This document shows, piece by piece, positions 21,951-33,609 of a stretch of 64,000 bases of DNA (its first letter is position 1; each line of letters starts with the position of its first letter). The position numbers were made by a program, and so were the translations under genes. The stretch comes from Galerina marginata (Eukaryota > Basidiomycota > Agaricomycetes > Agaricales > Galerinaceae), in the NCBI GenBank assembly GCA_023014335.1, contig JAECYW010000008.1:868001-932000 (forward strand), read 5' to 3'. The notes beneath the pieces are model-generated. The model saw only the letters and a program-made list of their open reading frames with translations, made no database searches and was not told the DNA's origin.

Positions 21951-23480
21951 TCATTTTAAGAAGACTCGTTGCCGATTTCGGTCGTTTATTGAAGAATTAG
22001 TACGCAGGTCGAGGTATCGCAGCAGCCTCATTTTGAAAAGTCGCTTTGAAGGGGCTTTCAAGACAAATAAAATATATTGCCTAAAGGCAGAATACACGTA
22101 TCTTATCATATAATAATTTACTCTGTCTACTTCCCAGAAAGCATTCCGGACTGACGAAACTGGTGATGATCCGGAGAGGACGAGACAGTATGGAGGACGC
22201 ACCGTGATAGGACAGTCTTCATGGTCAAGCAAGATGACGCCTGAATTTTCCATTTGCTTGACTACCTTTATCAATACGTGCGGGTGGAATTTCAAGTCAC
22301 GGGTGATCACTTCGCTCAACAGTCGGATGACTTTGAGATTTGGATTTTGCGATAAGACGCTGGGTAATGCTATTAGAGCGTATCTCGCCCCTCCTCTGGA
22401 CATTGCGCTGACAATATCTAGACCAAGAACCCTGACTGTGGACGGAAAAGATATGTCGGGTAAAAGGAAGCCAATTAAGTTGACCTGCAGTAGGTTGACA
22501 CATCTTTCTCGAATCTTGGCGAACAGAGCCTGAGGACTGTAGATTTCGATCTTGGACTTCTCGATCTGAAGGACTGTAAGTTGCTCGCCCAGTTGAGAAA
22601 GGAGTCCCATATTGCACTCGTCATACACCGCAAAGCGAACAGCGGGAAGTTCAAGGTGCTTGAAGTCGTGATAGGACCTATAAGGGGGATATACGATCTT
22701 CAAAGAAGGGAGTTTGACGTTCGTATTGGGGCTAATGTCCGACCAGTTTTTACAACGCACTGACTCTAGATATGGGTGATTCTGGAGAAATGATGTCCAA
22801 TCATCGACCTTGGGCAGGAGGTGCCCATTGTACCAATGGACGACTTTGAGGGACTCTCGGCAACAAAGAGAACAAAGAACTTTGGAAGGAAGTCTTGCTA
22901 CCCTTCTGTAGCCGTCTCCGATGACTGAGAAAGTCAGAATGCGGAGGTTGGGAAGACAGGCAATAATGTCTGCAACGGCGTCGAGAACGAGGTACGGGTC
23001 GAAGTCGGTAGCTGTGCCATCATCCTGCATTTGCAGGTCGAGCCTTTTCGTCCACCAGCCGATTGGACGCTCTCCGCCATTTGTTTCAAATAGTCGCCGG
23101 GACTCCTCCATCGCGTTGCGAAGCAGAAAAATACTTCTTCCTCGTCCCAGAAGAATGTATTCGTATAGAAGAGGCGACGCCATCTCATACCAGGCCTTAC
23201 TGACCAGTATAATATACCGTCGTGTCACCTGTGTTTCATTTGGTGACATTATAAGCAAGGGTTGCATAAAAGTACTTACCAGCGACATTCGAAAGGCCTC
23301 CCACTGTTTTTCATCGGGGTCACCTGCCAATTTCAAGCCCTCGGAGGATGTGAACTGATCAAGTTCACATATGTGTTCACCAACAGCGAGCCTAAAGATT
23401 GTCGACCATATCTCTGACGGTGTTGAACGAATGGCGGGGACATGACTGCGATTTTGGGTTCGATCGAGCTCTGCTGACAT
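21951..23480 (-). CDS. F-box-like protein, copy 1 (about 490-509 aa)
   Basis: The N-terminus carries an F-box-like motif (STPSEIWSTIFRLAVGEHIC, about residues 19-38), followed by SKAWYEMASPLLYEY and a leucine-rich C-terminal part (LPNLRILTF, HPYLESVRC) typical of agaricomycete F-box proteins that recruit substrates to SCF ubiquitin ligases. A 51-base segment (23279-23229) with GTAAGT and CACAG borders is probably an intron: the neighbouring copy has an intron at the same place. Because 51 is a codon multiple the frame also reads through it. The copy at 24110-25507 is closely similar over its length, and this one carries about 70 extra C-terminal residues. Confidence 0.75.
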   Translation of the reverse strand: MSAELDRTQNRSHVPAIRSTPSEIWSTIFRLAVGEHICELDQFTSSEGLKLAGDPDEKQWEAFRMSLVSTFMQPLLIMSPNETQVTRRYIILVSKAWYEMASPLLYEYILLGRGRSIFLLRNAMEESRRLFETNGGERPIGWWTKRLDLQMQDDGTATDFDPYLVLDAVADIIACLPNLRILTFSVIGDGYRRVARLPSKVLCSLCCRESLKVVHWYNGHLLPKVDDWTSFLQNHPYLESVRCKNWSDISPNTNVKLPSLKIVYPPYRSYHDFKHLELPAVRFAVYDECNMGLLSQLGEQLTVLQIEKSKIEIYSPQALFAKIRERCVNLLQVNLIGFLLPDISFPSTVRVLGLDIVSAMSRGGARYALIALPSVLSQNPNLKVIRLLSEVITRDLKFHPHVLIKVVKQMENSGVILLDHEDCPITVRPPYCLVLSGSSPVSSVRNAFWEVDRVNYYMIRYVYSAFRQYILFVLKAPSKRLFKMRLLRYLDLRTNSSINDRNRQRVFLK

Positions 23481-24109
23481 TCTTTTAGTCTCAGTGTATA
23501 CAATGTAGTTGCGGATGAAGAGGTGATTGTCAAATTTGATTCCGCCAGTCCGATCACCGAAAAATCGGCTCGGCTCAGGGATTCTTTAGGATGGATGAGT
23601 TGCGGATATCCGCCCTTGTCTTCCGCCAGCTAACTCTTTCAGTTTTCGTAGAAGAAGAGATGCATTAGCCTTGCTAGTTTGTGTGCTAGCTGTCCTGACG
23701 ATCATCCAGCTTTCGGTCTTCAATTGTTGTCCCAACGATGACTCCGAACTTCTCAACGAGAGACCGTCTGAGTACCCTATTTAGCGTACGAGGTCAAATC
23801 AGCGCGCTCCCATTAGTGACATGCATTGACACGAACCGACACATTCCTAGGAACAAGGAAAAAAGAGAGGAGATCTAAAACCACTACATTATCTTAGAAC
23901 TCGTTGGCGATTTTCCCCGTCGTTTTTAGATGAATTACCTTGACCTTGACAACTCATTTATTTTGAAGTATTAGTACGCACACCTAGATGCCACCGCACC
24001 TTAATTTTCGAAGTCATGTTGAAGGGGCTCCCAACCCAATTCAAGACCATTATATCGCCTAGAGGCCGACTACATGGATTTTATCATATAATGATTTACT
24101 CCATCTGCT

Positions 24110-25507
24110 TTATAGAAAGCATTCCGGACTGACATAAATGGTAAGGATTTGGGAAAGGATGAGATAGTATGATAGACACACCGTGATAGGACAGTCTTCA
24201 TTGTCGAGTAAGATGATGCCTGAACTTTCCATTTGCTTGACTAGGTTTATCAGTGCATGTGGGTGGAGTTTCAAGTCATGGGCGATCATACCGCTCAACA
24301 GTCGGATGACTTTGAGATTTGGGTTTTGTGATAAGATGTTTGGCAATGCCAACAAAACGTATCTTGCCCCTCCTTTGGACATTGTGTGTATAAGATCCAA
24401 ACCAAGGACCCTGACTGTGGACGGAAAAGACATGTCGGGTAAAAGGAAACCGATTAAGTTGACCTGCAGCAGGTTGACACATTTTTCTCGAATCTCGGCG
24501 AACAGAGCCTGAGGATCGTAGGCTTCAGTCTCGGACTTCTCGATCTGGAGGACTGTAAGTTGTTCGCCAAGTTGAGAAAGGAGACCCGTATTGCATTCGT
24601 CGTACACCGCAAAGCGAACAGCGGGAAGTTCAAGTTGCATGAAGTCATAGAAGGTGAACTTATAAGCGGAATATGCAATCTTCAAAGAAGGGAGCTTGAC
24701 GACGTTCGTATCGGGGCTAATGTCCGACCAGTTTTTACAACGCACTGACTCTAGATATGGGTGATTCTGGAGAAATGATGTCCAATCATCGACCTTGGGC
24801 CGAAGGAGCCTATTGTACCAATGGACGACTTTGAGTGACTCCCGGCAAGAAAGAGAACAAAGAACTTTGGAAGGAAGTCTTGGTATTTTTTTCACGTTGT
24901 AGCCGTGTCCGATGATTAAGAAGGTCAGAATGCGGAGGTTGGGAAGACAAGCAATGATTTCTGCAACGGCGTCGAGAACGAGGTACGGGTCGAAGTTTCC
25001 AGCTGTGCCATCATCCCGCATTTGCACGTCGAGCCTCTTCGTCCACCAGCCGATTGGACGCTCTCCGTCATTTGCTTCAGATAGTCGCCGCCGAGACGCC
25101 AACATTGCGTCACGAAGCGGAAAGATACTTCTTCCCAGTCCCAGAAGAACGTATTCGTATAAAAGAGGCGATGCCATCTCATACCAAGCCTTGCTGACCC
25201 GTATGATATACCGGCGTGTCACCTACGGACCACGAGTTTTTCGTTTAGTAGGATTCCTAGTAAGGTTCCGTTAAGTACATACCAACGACATTCGAAAAGC
25301 CTTCAGCTGCTTTCGATCGGGCCCACCTGCCAACCTCAAGCCCTCAGAGGATGTGAACTGGTCTTCACATATGTGTTCACCAACAGCAAGCCTGAATATC
25401 GTTGACCATATTTCTGGCGGCGTTGAATGAATGGCACGGTTATGGGTATTATTTCGGTTTCGAGCAAGCTTCGCTGACATTCTTTTAGTGTCAGTGAAGG
25501 TAGACAA
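24110..25507 (-). CDS. F-box-like protein, copy 2 (tandem duplicate, shortened C-terminus)
   Basis: Exons 25507-25283 and 25222-24110 join in frame. The sequence follows copy 1 almost residue for residue (HSTPPEIWSTIFRLAVGEHI at the F-box, then SKAWYEMASPLLYEYVLLG, LVLDAVAEIIACLPNLRILT). It stops at 24110 where copy 1 has a sense codon (TGGGA in copy 1, TATAA here), so it lacks about 70 C-terminal residues; similar sequence continues beyond the stop, so this is a nonsense change and not a different gene end. The shortened protein may still work, as the F-box and most of the repeat region remain. Confidence 0.72.
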
Positions 25508-25849
25508 TGTAGTTGCGGTTGAAGAGGAGGTAATTCAAGTTTGGTTCCGCAAGTCCGATCAGTGAGAAATCGGCCCGGCTGAGGGAAAGAACTTCTGGCC
25601 AACCCTCATTGGCGCATCAGGAAGAAAAATAAGCGCTGATCGTGACCGATGGCAAACATAGCTTTGGCGTGCGCCCAGTGGTCGAGAATACCCGTAATCG
25701 ATAAACAAGAAAGCAAAATACATTCTATTTAATTACACATACCGAACTATGAGTCGGAAGTACATACAACAGGTATTACAAGAAGTACAAATGATCCACA
25801 GTACACATTGAATACTAATATTCAACTACCACCTGGCGCGGTAGACCCA
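25508..25849. other. Intergenic region, no gene seen
   Basis: Upstream flank of F-box copy 2, partly similar to the flank of copy 1, and the 3' flank of the next surface-protein gene (-). Nothing else recognised. Confidence 0.4.
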
Positions 25850-27577
25850 CTAGGTAAAACTCTTCTGAATCGGAGAAAGCGGAATCTTCTGGTCGAACTT
25901 TAGGTTTTCTGTGTCACGGAAAGTGCCAGTCAGTCGTCGCCTGGTGCGTATCACATAAAAGCGCCATATTGCGAGTAGAAGTACGGCACCGAGGATGCCG
26001 AAGCCGATTCCTAGTATCTTGCCCTCACTCAGGAAACTGGATGAAGAGGTAGACTGAACAGGTGTGCTCGAAGAAGAGCTCGGAGTTGGTCCGACGACAA
26101 GCGTTATGGTAGGATTGATGCCCATGGAGCTGGGGCCGGTAACAGCAGGCAGGCAAGAGTGATCAGCTGCGAAAGGTGAGGTCAGAATTAAATCAACCAA
26201 TTCGTGTGTAAGGTAACTTACTGCTATCATGAATGAGGAATTGACCAGACTGCTTTATGTTACCGGGTGCGTCGACGACGTTGAGGACAAAGGTGTCTCC
26301 GCCTTGAGTCGAAAGGTGAACTTTGAAAAGACTGGATATAATTGGGTACCCACCCGTAATAGGCGTTATGTCGACAACCCAATCCAAGGATGTGGCTATT
26401 TGAGCTGGGAATGACTTGACACCAGCACCTACAGCTTGTGAAAGACTGAATAGGTATCAGTATAACAAAGCATCGTCGACCTTGAGAGACATACAGCTGG
26501 GCAAGACTGAATAAAAATAAGCATATTGCAAGGGATTATTGAAGTTGGAAAACATACACCTATAACCGCCGAAGGCCGCGAAGAGAGATATTAACGTCAT
26601 AAATGACACAAGAGCACCGTTACGAACCAGGGTATATGGAGCTATAGATAGACGAATCGGCATCATTGGCTATCCGAAAGTCATGAAGCACTTACGAGTT
26701 CCTCCAATCCAGCTAAACTCGAGCGGTGCACAGACCGTGCCATTCGGTCTAAGTGGTTCATCAGACAAGGGATATCCTAGAAAGCGAGAGGAGTTGGGCG
26801 GGCTTACGGAGTGAAAACGGCTAGAGGTGTCAGGCAAGCGTGATTGGCTGCAAGACCAGATCAATTACATATCTATCAATTCAAGTCTAAGAAACTCACT
26901 GCTGTCTTGAAGCTGGAAATGAGGGGATTGGCTAAAAGTACCATCGCCATCAACGATGTTCAGAACAAGAGTTTCGCCGCCTTCAGATAAAGTAAGCTTT
27001 GGTGATATTTCGTACAATCTGGGTAACGCACCCGGGACAGGGGCAAGGCTGACATCCCATGTAAAGGACGTGTCGGTGTGATCTCCAAATTCCTCGAGCG
27101 GATCAGATATTACATCTGACAGACTGGATAAGGGTAAGATATAGCCCGTTTGCAGCGTCACTGAACAACATACACCTGGGCAACACTTGATAGAGAGATG
27201 AGTATCGTGCAAGGAATTAACTGTACTAGGAGACATACGACTGCAATGACCGAAAGTAACATTAAAGTCAAAGTAAATGACTACTAAGAAGCATGGTCAC
27301 AAACCAAAGTGTAGGGGGCTACATAAGGCACAGATCAGTGATATCTCCAATATGAATGTATGTCAACACTTACGAGTTCCTCCAGTCCAGGTGAACGTGA
27401 ACGGTTGACAAACAGTAGCAGTCGCCCTAGTAAACGGCACACACGATAAGGAAGTTCCCAGATAGTCGGAGCGGCAATCAGAGCTCACGAGTTACTGATA
27501 ACGAGAGGCTCTACGGCGGCGATGGTGCTAGCAGCGAACAACACGACGACGACGGCGACTGGGGCGAAGGACTTCAT
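25850..27577 (-). CDS. Secreted-type surface protein with two CxP/WxGGT domains and a C-terminal membrane anchor
   Basis: The start at 27577 gives a signal peptide (MKSFAPVAVVVVLFAAS, then TIAAVEPLVIS). Two domains follow, each opening with a Cys-x-Pro...Trp-x-Gly-Gly-Thr motif (VCQPFTFTWTGGT; VCAPLEFSWIGGT) and closing with a beta-rich block and a Cys (SSTNHACLTP; FAADHSCLP). Then come a Ser/Thr-rich stalk, one transmembrane helix (GIGFGILGAVLLLAIWRFYV) and a short basic tail. The gene is cut into many small exons, including ones of about 5 codons around CTTGCCCAG-like stretches; not all junctions could be fixed. Such proteins are frequent in agaricomycetes, probably cell-surface, of unknown function. 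It is a paralogue of the gene at 30948-31937. Confidence 0.68.
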
Positions 27578-27703
27578 CGCGAACTCGTGAACGAGGAGAG
27601 GAATACCTCGTGGAGTATAGCCAAGGTCACCGTGGAAGAACAGGAGACTGGCCTTGATTACTTATAAATATCTCTGTCACAATAATAGTATCACTGTGTG
27701 AAG

Positions 27704-28947
27704 TTAATGCACCCATATTAGTCGAGATTTGTGCCAGTAGTGGCGAGATCGGGAATCGGAGTCACTATCTCTACATGAGGCAGGACGAATTGAAGGTACT
27801 GCGGCAGGGGTAAGATGGTCTTTACTTAGATGATCAACGAACGATGACCGTCGACCACCGTCGTCCGGCCTTTTCACCCTAGGTGCCCACCGACTCGGAT
27901 AGAGTAGGCTGATCTCGCGCATCGTTCCATCTGCTGGTGTTGGCCGCCTCCATTGACTCTTTGAAGAACGCAACTCAGGGACTCTGATTCCTGTTATTGC
28001 GTGCTTATTGCCAATCCACCTAATCTCAGGGTTTGTCAAGCGGTCAGGTCTAAAGATATTTGTGACTTACCTTTCATCGGAGGAAACAACACCACCGGTT
28101 GTTGAATCACTGCACCATGGTTATGAACTTTCAAGGATTTGAAGGATCTACAGTTGGGATACAGTGCTGGAGGATGATATCAGAGTGAGTTATAACGAGA
28201 CGATAAGCTCAACTCACCAAACAATGTCGCCGTTTAATTTTAGAAACGTGTATATGGCATAACTGGACGTCGGGTTCAAGGCGGTAAGGCGAGGAAAGCC
28301 ATTGGTATACATGTTGGCGTCGAGATAGGACCTCAGCTTTCGGACCTCAAGAAGAACCGCATTTTGGGTCCCAAATTGCGTGGATGCTGGGAATCACTTA
28401 AACTCTGTTCAGGGTGTTTTGCTGTATATTGGGTTTAGTCAAGTTGAACAGGGTAGAAGAAATTGCTTACCGGACGACCTTCCTCTTCGTCTCCTGAACC
28501 CGCAGCGTAGAAACTTGTGCCCTGCGACAAGGCTCCAGCGCTAGGTTTACGTGGCACAATTATGAGGGCCACTACTCGAGTAGGACGATGTTCAAGAATA
28601 TGTTTTTTCGCGGATATCGATTGTGAAAAATTTTCTCCATAACTCGAAAGCAAAGCAAAGGAATGTCAGATGGAAGATAGCCGGATTTCTTGAGTCGTAG
28701 AGCTGGTCAAGCATGGGCGTTGACAACGACGACGACTAGCCGAAGAGGGTTTCGGAGTTTAAAATCAAAATAGGCGTGCTAAAAATAGACATACCAACAT
28801 TGCCAAGTCATCTTCGCTTCTTTCTTCTTTCCGGATTTCATTGATTTGGCGAATGCTCGACATGGCCCAATTTCCGGGAGGAATTATGGATGTAATCGGA
28901 TTGCAAATCAATGAAATTCGTCCCTTGTTCTTGTACTCATCGGTCAC
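27704..28947 (-). CDS. Hypothetical protein, 5' exon structure unresolved
   Basis: The last three exons chain well: 28386-28218, 28109-28071 and 28019-27704, with proper GT-AG borders and frame kept (LLEVRKLRSYLDANMYTNGF, then DSTTGGVVSSDER joined to WIGNKHAITGIRV), ending in a Ser/Arg-rich tail. Open frames further upstream with donor-like ends (28947-28795 and about 28653-28480) probably belong to the same gene, but I could not join them. No family recognised. Convergent with the surface-protein gene is excluded, since both are on the minus strand; it is divergent from the F-box gene at 29038, with about 90 bases between the two candidate starts. Confidence 0.42.
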
Positions 28948-29037
28948 TCAACGCCCTTCAAGTTAAAGGCGAAACTTTGGCAAACACATATCTCAACTTC
29001 ACAGAAAAATAATTTACCAGCCAAACAATCACTAGCC

Positions 29038-30522
29038 ATGGGTGGATCGGACTTCTACTGCTCGGTATGTTATGTTGTTCCAGGAAGACATACGGTCTAG
29101 TACGAATACTCTGATGCCAACGATTGAACAGGTTTCTGGCACGCGATATTTCCTTTCAACCACAGAAGTCTGTGTAATTCATACAGTTCAAAATATCAAC
29201 CCATGATTGACTTTTCTCTCTAGTTTCGGAATGCCGTTTTCAGCCGATGTGATCTCAAGGGCGGCCTTGACAAAAGCTCAAGCCCTGAGGACGAAGATGA
29301 CGATGATCCCCAGACCCACAACAATGTTGTTGTATCTGATGCAATCGCTGAGGGCTTACGTTACTCAGAGGAGGATGTCGAAGCGTCCTCCACGTACGTC
29401 GCAATTGTCCCTTATGAGACTCATGAAGACGATATCTGTATCAACACAGATTCGATAGTCGATGACTACGAAGGTTTGCTCGTCTCTAATCACTTCATCA
29501 GACATTTGGAAGCTCATCTTTTTCACTTAAGGACCCGATGAGTACACGGAAAACGACATCATAGACGTGTTCAACGTAATACCAGGAGACTTCCCAAGTC
29601 TCGGCGATTACATCAATCAAGACCCTCATGATCCACTTGCGTATGGCGGCGAATACCTGGTAGCCAGCTTTGGATTCTCCCTCATCGTCACATATACGGC
29701 ATACCTGATCCTCAAGCAAGCCGCGCCGCAAGTTACACCCCACGCGCTCTACGCCCTCGCCTACGGCTCTGCTCTTGGGGACCTTGGCCACATCAAAGGA
29801 GTCGACTATGGCCCAGTAGGCCACATCACCAATCCAGATTACGTCGACTGGTTGGGCATCTGTGAAGACGACGATTGGTACCGCAGGAATGATTTTTGGA
29901 AAAACCTCTTGACGCAGAAGAATAAAACCGATGAGGAAATTCTGCACGACGCCTGGCGAGGACGAGGGAATATGTGGGTTTTCGTTAGACCCGACAGGTA
30001 TCATCGTTCTTATTGAACGAACTCGCAACACGGCTAACCCGCCAACCTAGATTCCCCATAGCTGAAACAATTGCAGCTGCACCTTTCCCAACCTTTTCCG
30101 TCAACGACTCTGGCAAACGGGTCTCTCCATTTGAGTCTCTCCCAGTTGATATTTTCTTAGCCATCTGCGAGGAAATACCCATCAGGACCACATTTGCTCT
30201 GATATCCACCTGCAAGCGTGTCCGCGCTTCAATCCTACCTCACGCCGACTCCATCGCACACCAACGGCTCAAGGAAGATGAACCCTGGTACCTCCCAGCT
30301 GGGCCTTTCGAATTAAAGGACAAGAAGCACGGTCGCGAGGAGGTCGAGTGGTGGGCGTCCCAGTGGGCCGCTGGAGGGATTTCTGGAGAGGGCGTGGACT
30401 TGGCGATTCCTTGGTTCCTCTACCGCAAGCAGTGTAGTAGCAGCATGAGCATGTGGAACCGTAAAAGGATCTGGGACGTGGCGACGCAGTTGGGGCGTTT
30501 GGTTGACGAGAGGGGAACTTAG
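29038..30522 (+). CDS. F-box protein (MGGSD-type agaricomycete family)
   Basis: The start MGGSDFYCS is typical of a large agaricomycete family. Reliable exons are 29224-29473, 29532-29997 and 30051-30522; the first exon is 29038-29064, and a small exon inside 29132-29167 is possible. The middle part contains EGPDEYTENDIIDVFNVIPG, a tract around GHIKGVDYGPVGHI, and the F-box itself in the last exon (SLPVDIFLAICEEIPIRTTF), then CKRVRASILPHADS and a conserved C-terminus (YRKQCSSSMSMWNRKRIWD). F-box proteins link targets to SCF ubiquitin ligase. A broken relative lies at 62290-63290 on the other strand. Confidence 0.78.
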
Positions 30523-30947
30523 GTGCTCTCATCCCGCCTGAGGCCAATGAAAGAGGTCTATATTTATGACTAAATCACTGAGGCTGTGTTTAGGCGATCC
30601 GTAGCATGAAGTAGAGTATGCATGCGCATAATCTACAAGGTGACTTTATTGATCATAAATACTGCCATGAAGCCTAGACTGGGCCATTTGATGACGATAG
30701 CCAGCTTCTCGGTCAAGCTCTTTCCTTACGAAGTCGAAAAGTATCTGCCGGCCATGGAAGGCGACAAATATGAAGCTACTGTCAGCCAGAAAAAAGATCT
30801 CCCTGAAGTAGTACAGTTGATGTTGGATGGCAAGGTTGGAATTTACCAACGTTTACATAAACGACATAAGTTCGTACAATAGACCTATATTACAAAGTAT
30901 ACATTGAATACCCAATTATCACCAGAGTCGTATATATCTACAAGCAT
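30523..30947. other. Intergenic region, no supported gene
   Basis: An 86-codon frame (30622-30882) exists but shows no recognisable domain and no splice partners. It lies between two convergent genes. Confidence 0.35.
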
Positions 30948-31937
30948 TTACAGCTTCCGGAATTCAGAAAGCTGGAACTTCTGGTCAAGGACGAGATTTT
31001 CTTTGTCTCCGTCAATTCCAGCTGCCAATCGCCTCCTGCGTAAAACATAAAGGCGTAATCCACCAAGGAACAGCAAGAGGGAGAGAACACCTAGGCAAAC
31101 TCCTAGCGCCTCGGCCCAGCCAATCCTGTGGAATTCAGTGGTAGCTTCGACAGGGGCGCTGGAGCTGGTGGGTGGGGGACTTGGCAGGCAAGAGTGATCA
31201 GCTGCAAACATCATGGTCAGGATTACGTGCGCCCGTTCAGGTATAAAATAAAACTTACGGCCATCTTCGATTTTGAAAGGATATGACTCGCTGGAGTTGC
31301 CAGCGGTATCAACGACCTTTAGGACGAATTCGACTGAAGTCGAACTGTTAGTTTCACGTATTCGTATCAAATCGGATACGCACTCGAGCTGGGGATCATA
31401 CTGGGAACCCAGGTGAAATTTGTGCCCAGCTGAGCAGGAAATTGCTCGATGTCATTGGTCTCTGTGTATGAAATGCTTGATGGGAATGAGGTGTAGCAAT
31501 GTTTTGTTGAAACGGGAAGACGTACACCTGGGCAAGGCTAAATGGGAATAAGAATATTGAAAGAAAATCATCGAGGACGGAAGACATACAACTGTGATAA
31601 GTAAAGGCGAAAGAAAGACATGTCAGGGCCACGTTCGCGATAGATGAAGAACCTCGGGACAAACCAAGGCGTAGGGGGCTATAGAGGGTCGGTCAGTGAC
31701 GTTTTATAAGCCAACGACATCCAGGTACTTACGAGTTCCTCCAGACCAGGTGAATGTCACTGCTTCACAGACGCTGGCAAATGGAAGATATCTAGGCGGT
31801 GACACCTACGATTAGAAATTTCCTAAAGGTCATACGAGCGACAAAGCTCACAGGTTGTTGACGATCAGAGGTTCCGTCGCGGCGGCGGCACCAGCAGCAA
31901 ACAGGACTGAAGCGACAAGAGGGGAAAAGACCTTCAT
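30948..31937 (-). CDS. Secreted-type surface protein with one CxxxxFTWSGGT domain and a membrane anchor
   Basis: The signal peptide starts at 31937 (MKVFSPLVASVLFAAGAAAA). After the first intron (acceptor CCGCCTAG) the chain reads EPLIVNNL-YLPFASVCEAVTFTWSGGT, then PPYAL, micro-exons including CCTTGCCCAG (LAQ), TNDIEQFPAQLGTNFTWVP, a beta-rich block and FAADHSCLP. A Ser/Thr/Pro stalk, one transmembrane helix (VCLGVLSLLLFLGGLRLYVL) and a basic tail ending LVLDQKFQLSEFRKL follow. Compared with the paralogue at 25850-27577 it has one repeat domain instead of two. The VCQP Cys-x-Pro here is VCEA, so the Pro is lost. Function unknown, probably plasma membrane or wall. Confidence 0.68.
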
Positions 31938-33562
31938 TTTGGACGAAGATGTAGATACGTCGAGGTCTTGGACGTTCGGAGGAGATCAAAGTGGAAGACC
32001 CAGAAAGAAAGACAGCAGCATTAACTATAAGTATCGCTCTCGCCATATCACTTTATCACTGTATCACTGCGAAATTAATCCAACGCCTATGTCACCGAAC
32101 TCATCTGTCGAGCTTTGCTCTGCTGGCAAGATCAAGTTGGCCATCGTCTGGTCATGAGGCAGGAATGCTTGGGCGGTCTCTGGCGGTTGTATTAGACCGA
32201 AGTTGATACGAAAGCAACCTGCCAGCTGTTCCGAGTCCTGAATACATCGAGTATAGTAAGTTTCCAAGAGATGTCGCTCAGCCAGCTTGACTCCCTTAGG
32301 AAGGTGAAGATTAGGTGAAGATCAGGATCCGTTTATCGCACTCGGGGACTCGGTCCGCCAAACTGTGTGTGGCTATTTATACATGTAGATCACCGAGATT
32401 TTCGGATAACTGGACTCCTCCACTCGCGAGTCTTTGGATCCCCAATAAAATCAGGTCGGGGCATTGCCAGAGAGTAGCTGTAAGTGGACCGAGAACTCAG
32501 AACAAGTAAAGAGGACTCGTTACACAATCTTCAACCTAAGCCAAAATTTGAATTAAGCCGGTAATTCCCACGATGGGATTAGATAAGCGATCCTCGTTGT
32601 TCAACTTGTCGCTCACCTCTTCGTTTGAACGGGTTTGGCAGATTTAACATTCGGTAAGTGTTGCAATTGACTTATAACGTTGGTTTTCTGCTTTTTCAAT
32701 TCTTATTTCTTGCCCCGCGATCTGACTTCAGTTATCAAATTTTTTCATCGTTTCCCTGCCCTGCAGAAGGAATGAAACACAAAGCAAATCTGCAAATTCA
32801 GAGGGACACAAGATAAGAGGTGAAATGCATCAGGTGGGTGGCCAAAAACGAGGCATGGTGCTGCTGAGCCACCCCGCGCAACTCCAGAGCCTGCTGGAAC
32901 TCCTGCTGGAACTCCTGCCACGTCGCAACAACTTACCAATACCGACCGTTTAACTTGTCTGTTATTGATGTTCACTTCCTCCAGGCGGAAATCATTCACG
33001 GAGAAAAAGACTGTGGGCAGCAACGCGTCCACTTTTCACTGCTGTAGCCGCAGTAGTAATAGCTATGCTACCAGATGCTGCTGGCCATCCCAAGCCGCTT
33101 TCTTGCTTAGAAGTCGACGGCGCGGTGCGGGTCCAAGACTTATTCCAGGTTATTATGACTGCAACAAACCATACCACCTTGGCGGACCCCAGCTATCGCA
33201 ATTAACCCAATATAATGCCAAAACCATCCCTATGGCTTGCACCGAACATAAGAAAGAGTGCACTGGCAATGAAAGCCTAGGTGTGTAACACGCACGCCGC
33301 AGTCCCTGCTCACCCTGCTCATCCCCGTATCTAACCTGTAGGAAACAATACGTCCACCCCACTGTGAGCCCGTACAGCGAGCATACAAATTCCGCTCGCG
33401 AGGTTTCTGATGTGACACCCATCCGATATTTCTACGGCTTCTCAAGTTAAAGTTAATTGCAACAACCCAATGGTTAAGTATCGCATTGATTGTTGTCCTA
33501 TGCACAGTCGGACTCGTTTTTGCCATGCTTTAGCTAGGGCCGGCACCTGCCAAGTTGCTTGG
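31938..33562. other. Intergenic region upstream of the membrane-protein array
   Basis: No supported gene. 32560-32720 weakly resembles the spacer upstream of array copy 3 (near 45150). 32879-32918 has a short tandem repeat (CTGCTGGAACTC twice). The rest is unrecognised. Confidence 0.4.
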
Positions 33563-33570
33563 TATATAAG
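33563..33570 (+). promoter_or_regulatory. TATA box of array copy 1
   Basis: TATATAAG, 47 bases before the ATG, inside a leader (TATATAAG, then AGCCCAAG, then TCAGC-ATG) shared by all four array copies. Confidence 0.8.
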
Positions 33571-33609
33571 TGACCCGTAGCCCAAGGCGACACCATTCAA
33601 TCGGTCAGC

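Noticed and set aside
32745..33288. Frames of 95 and 107 codons before the array
   Set aside because: Opposite-strand overlapping frames without domain or splice signals.
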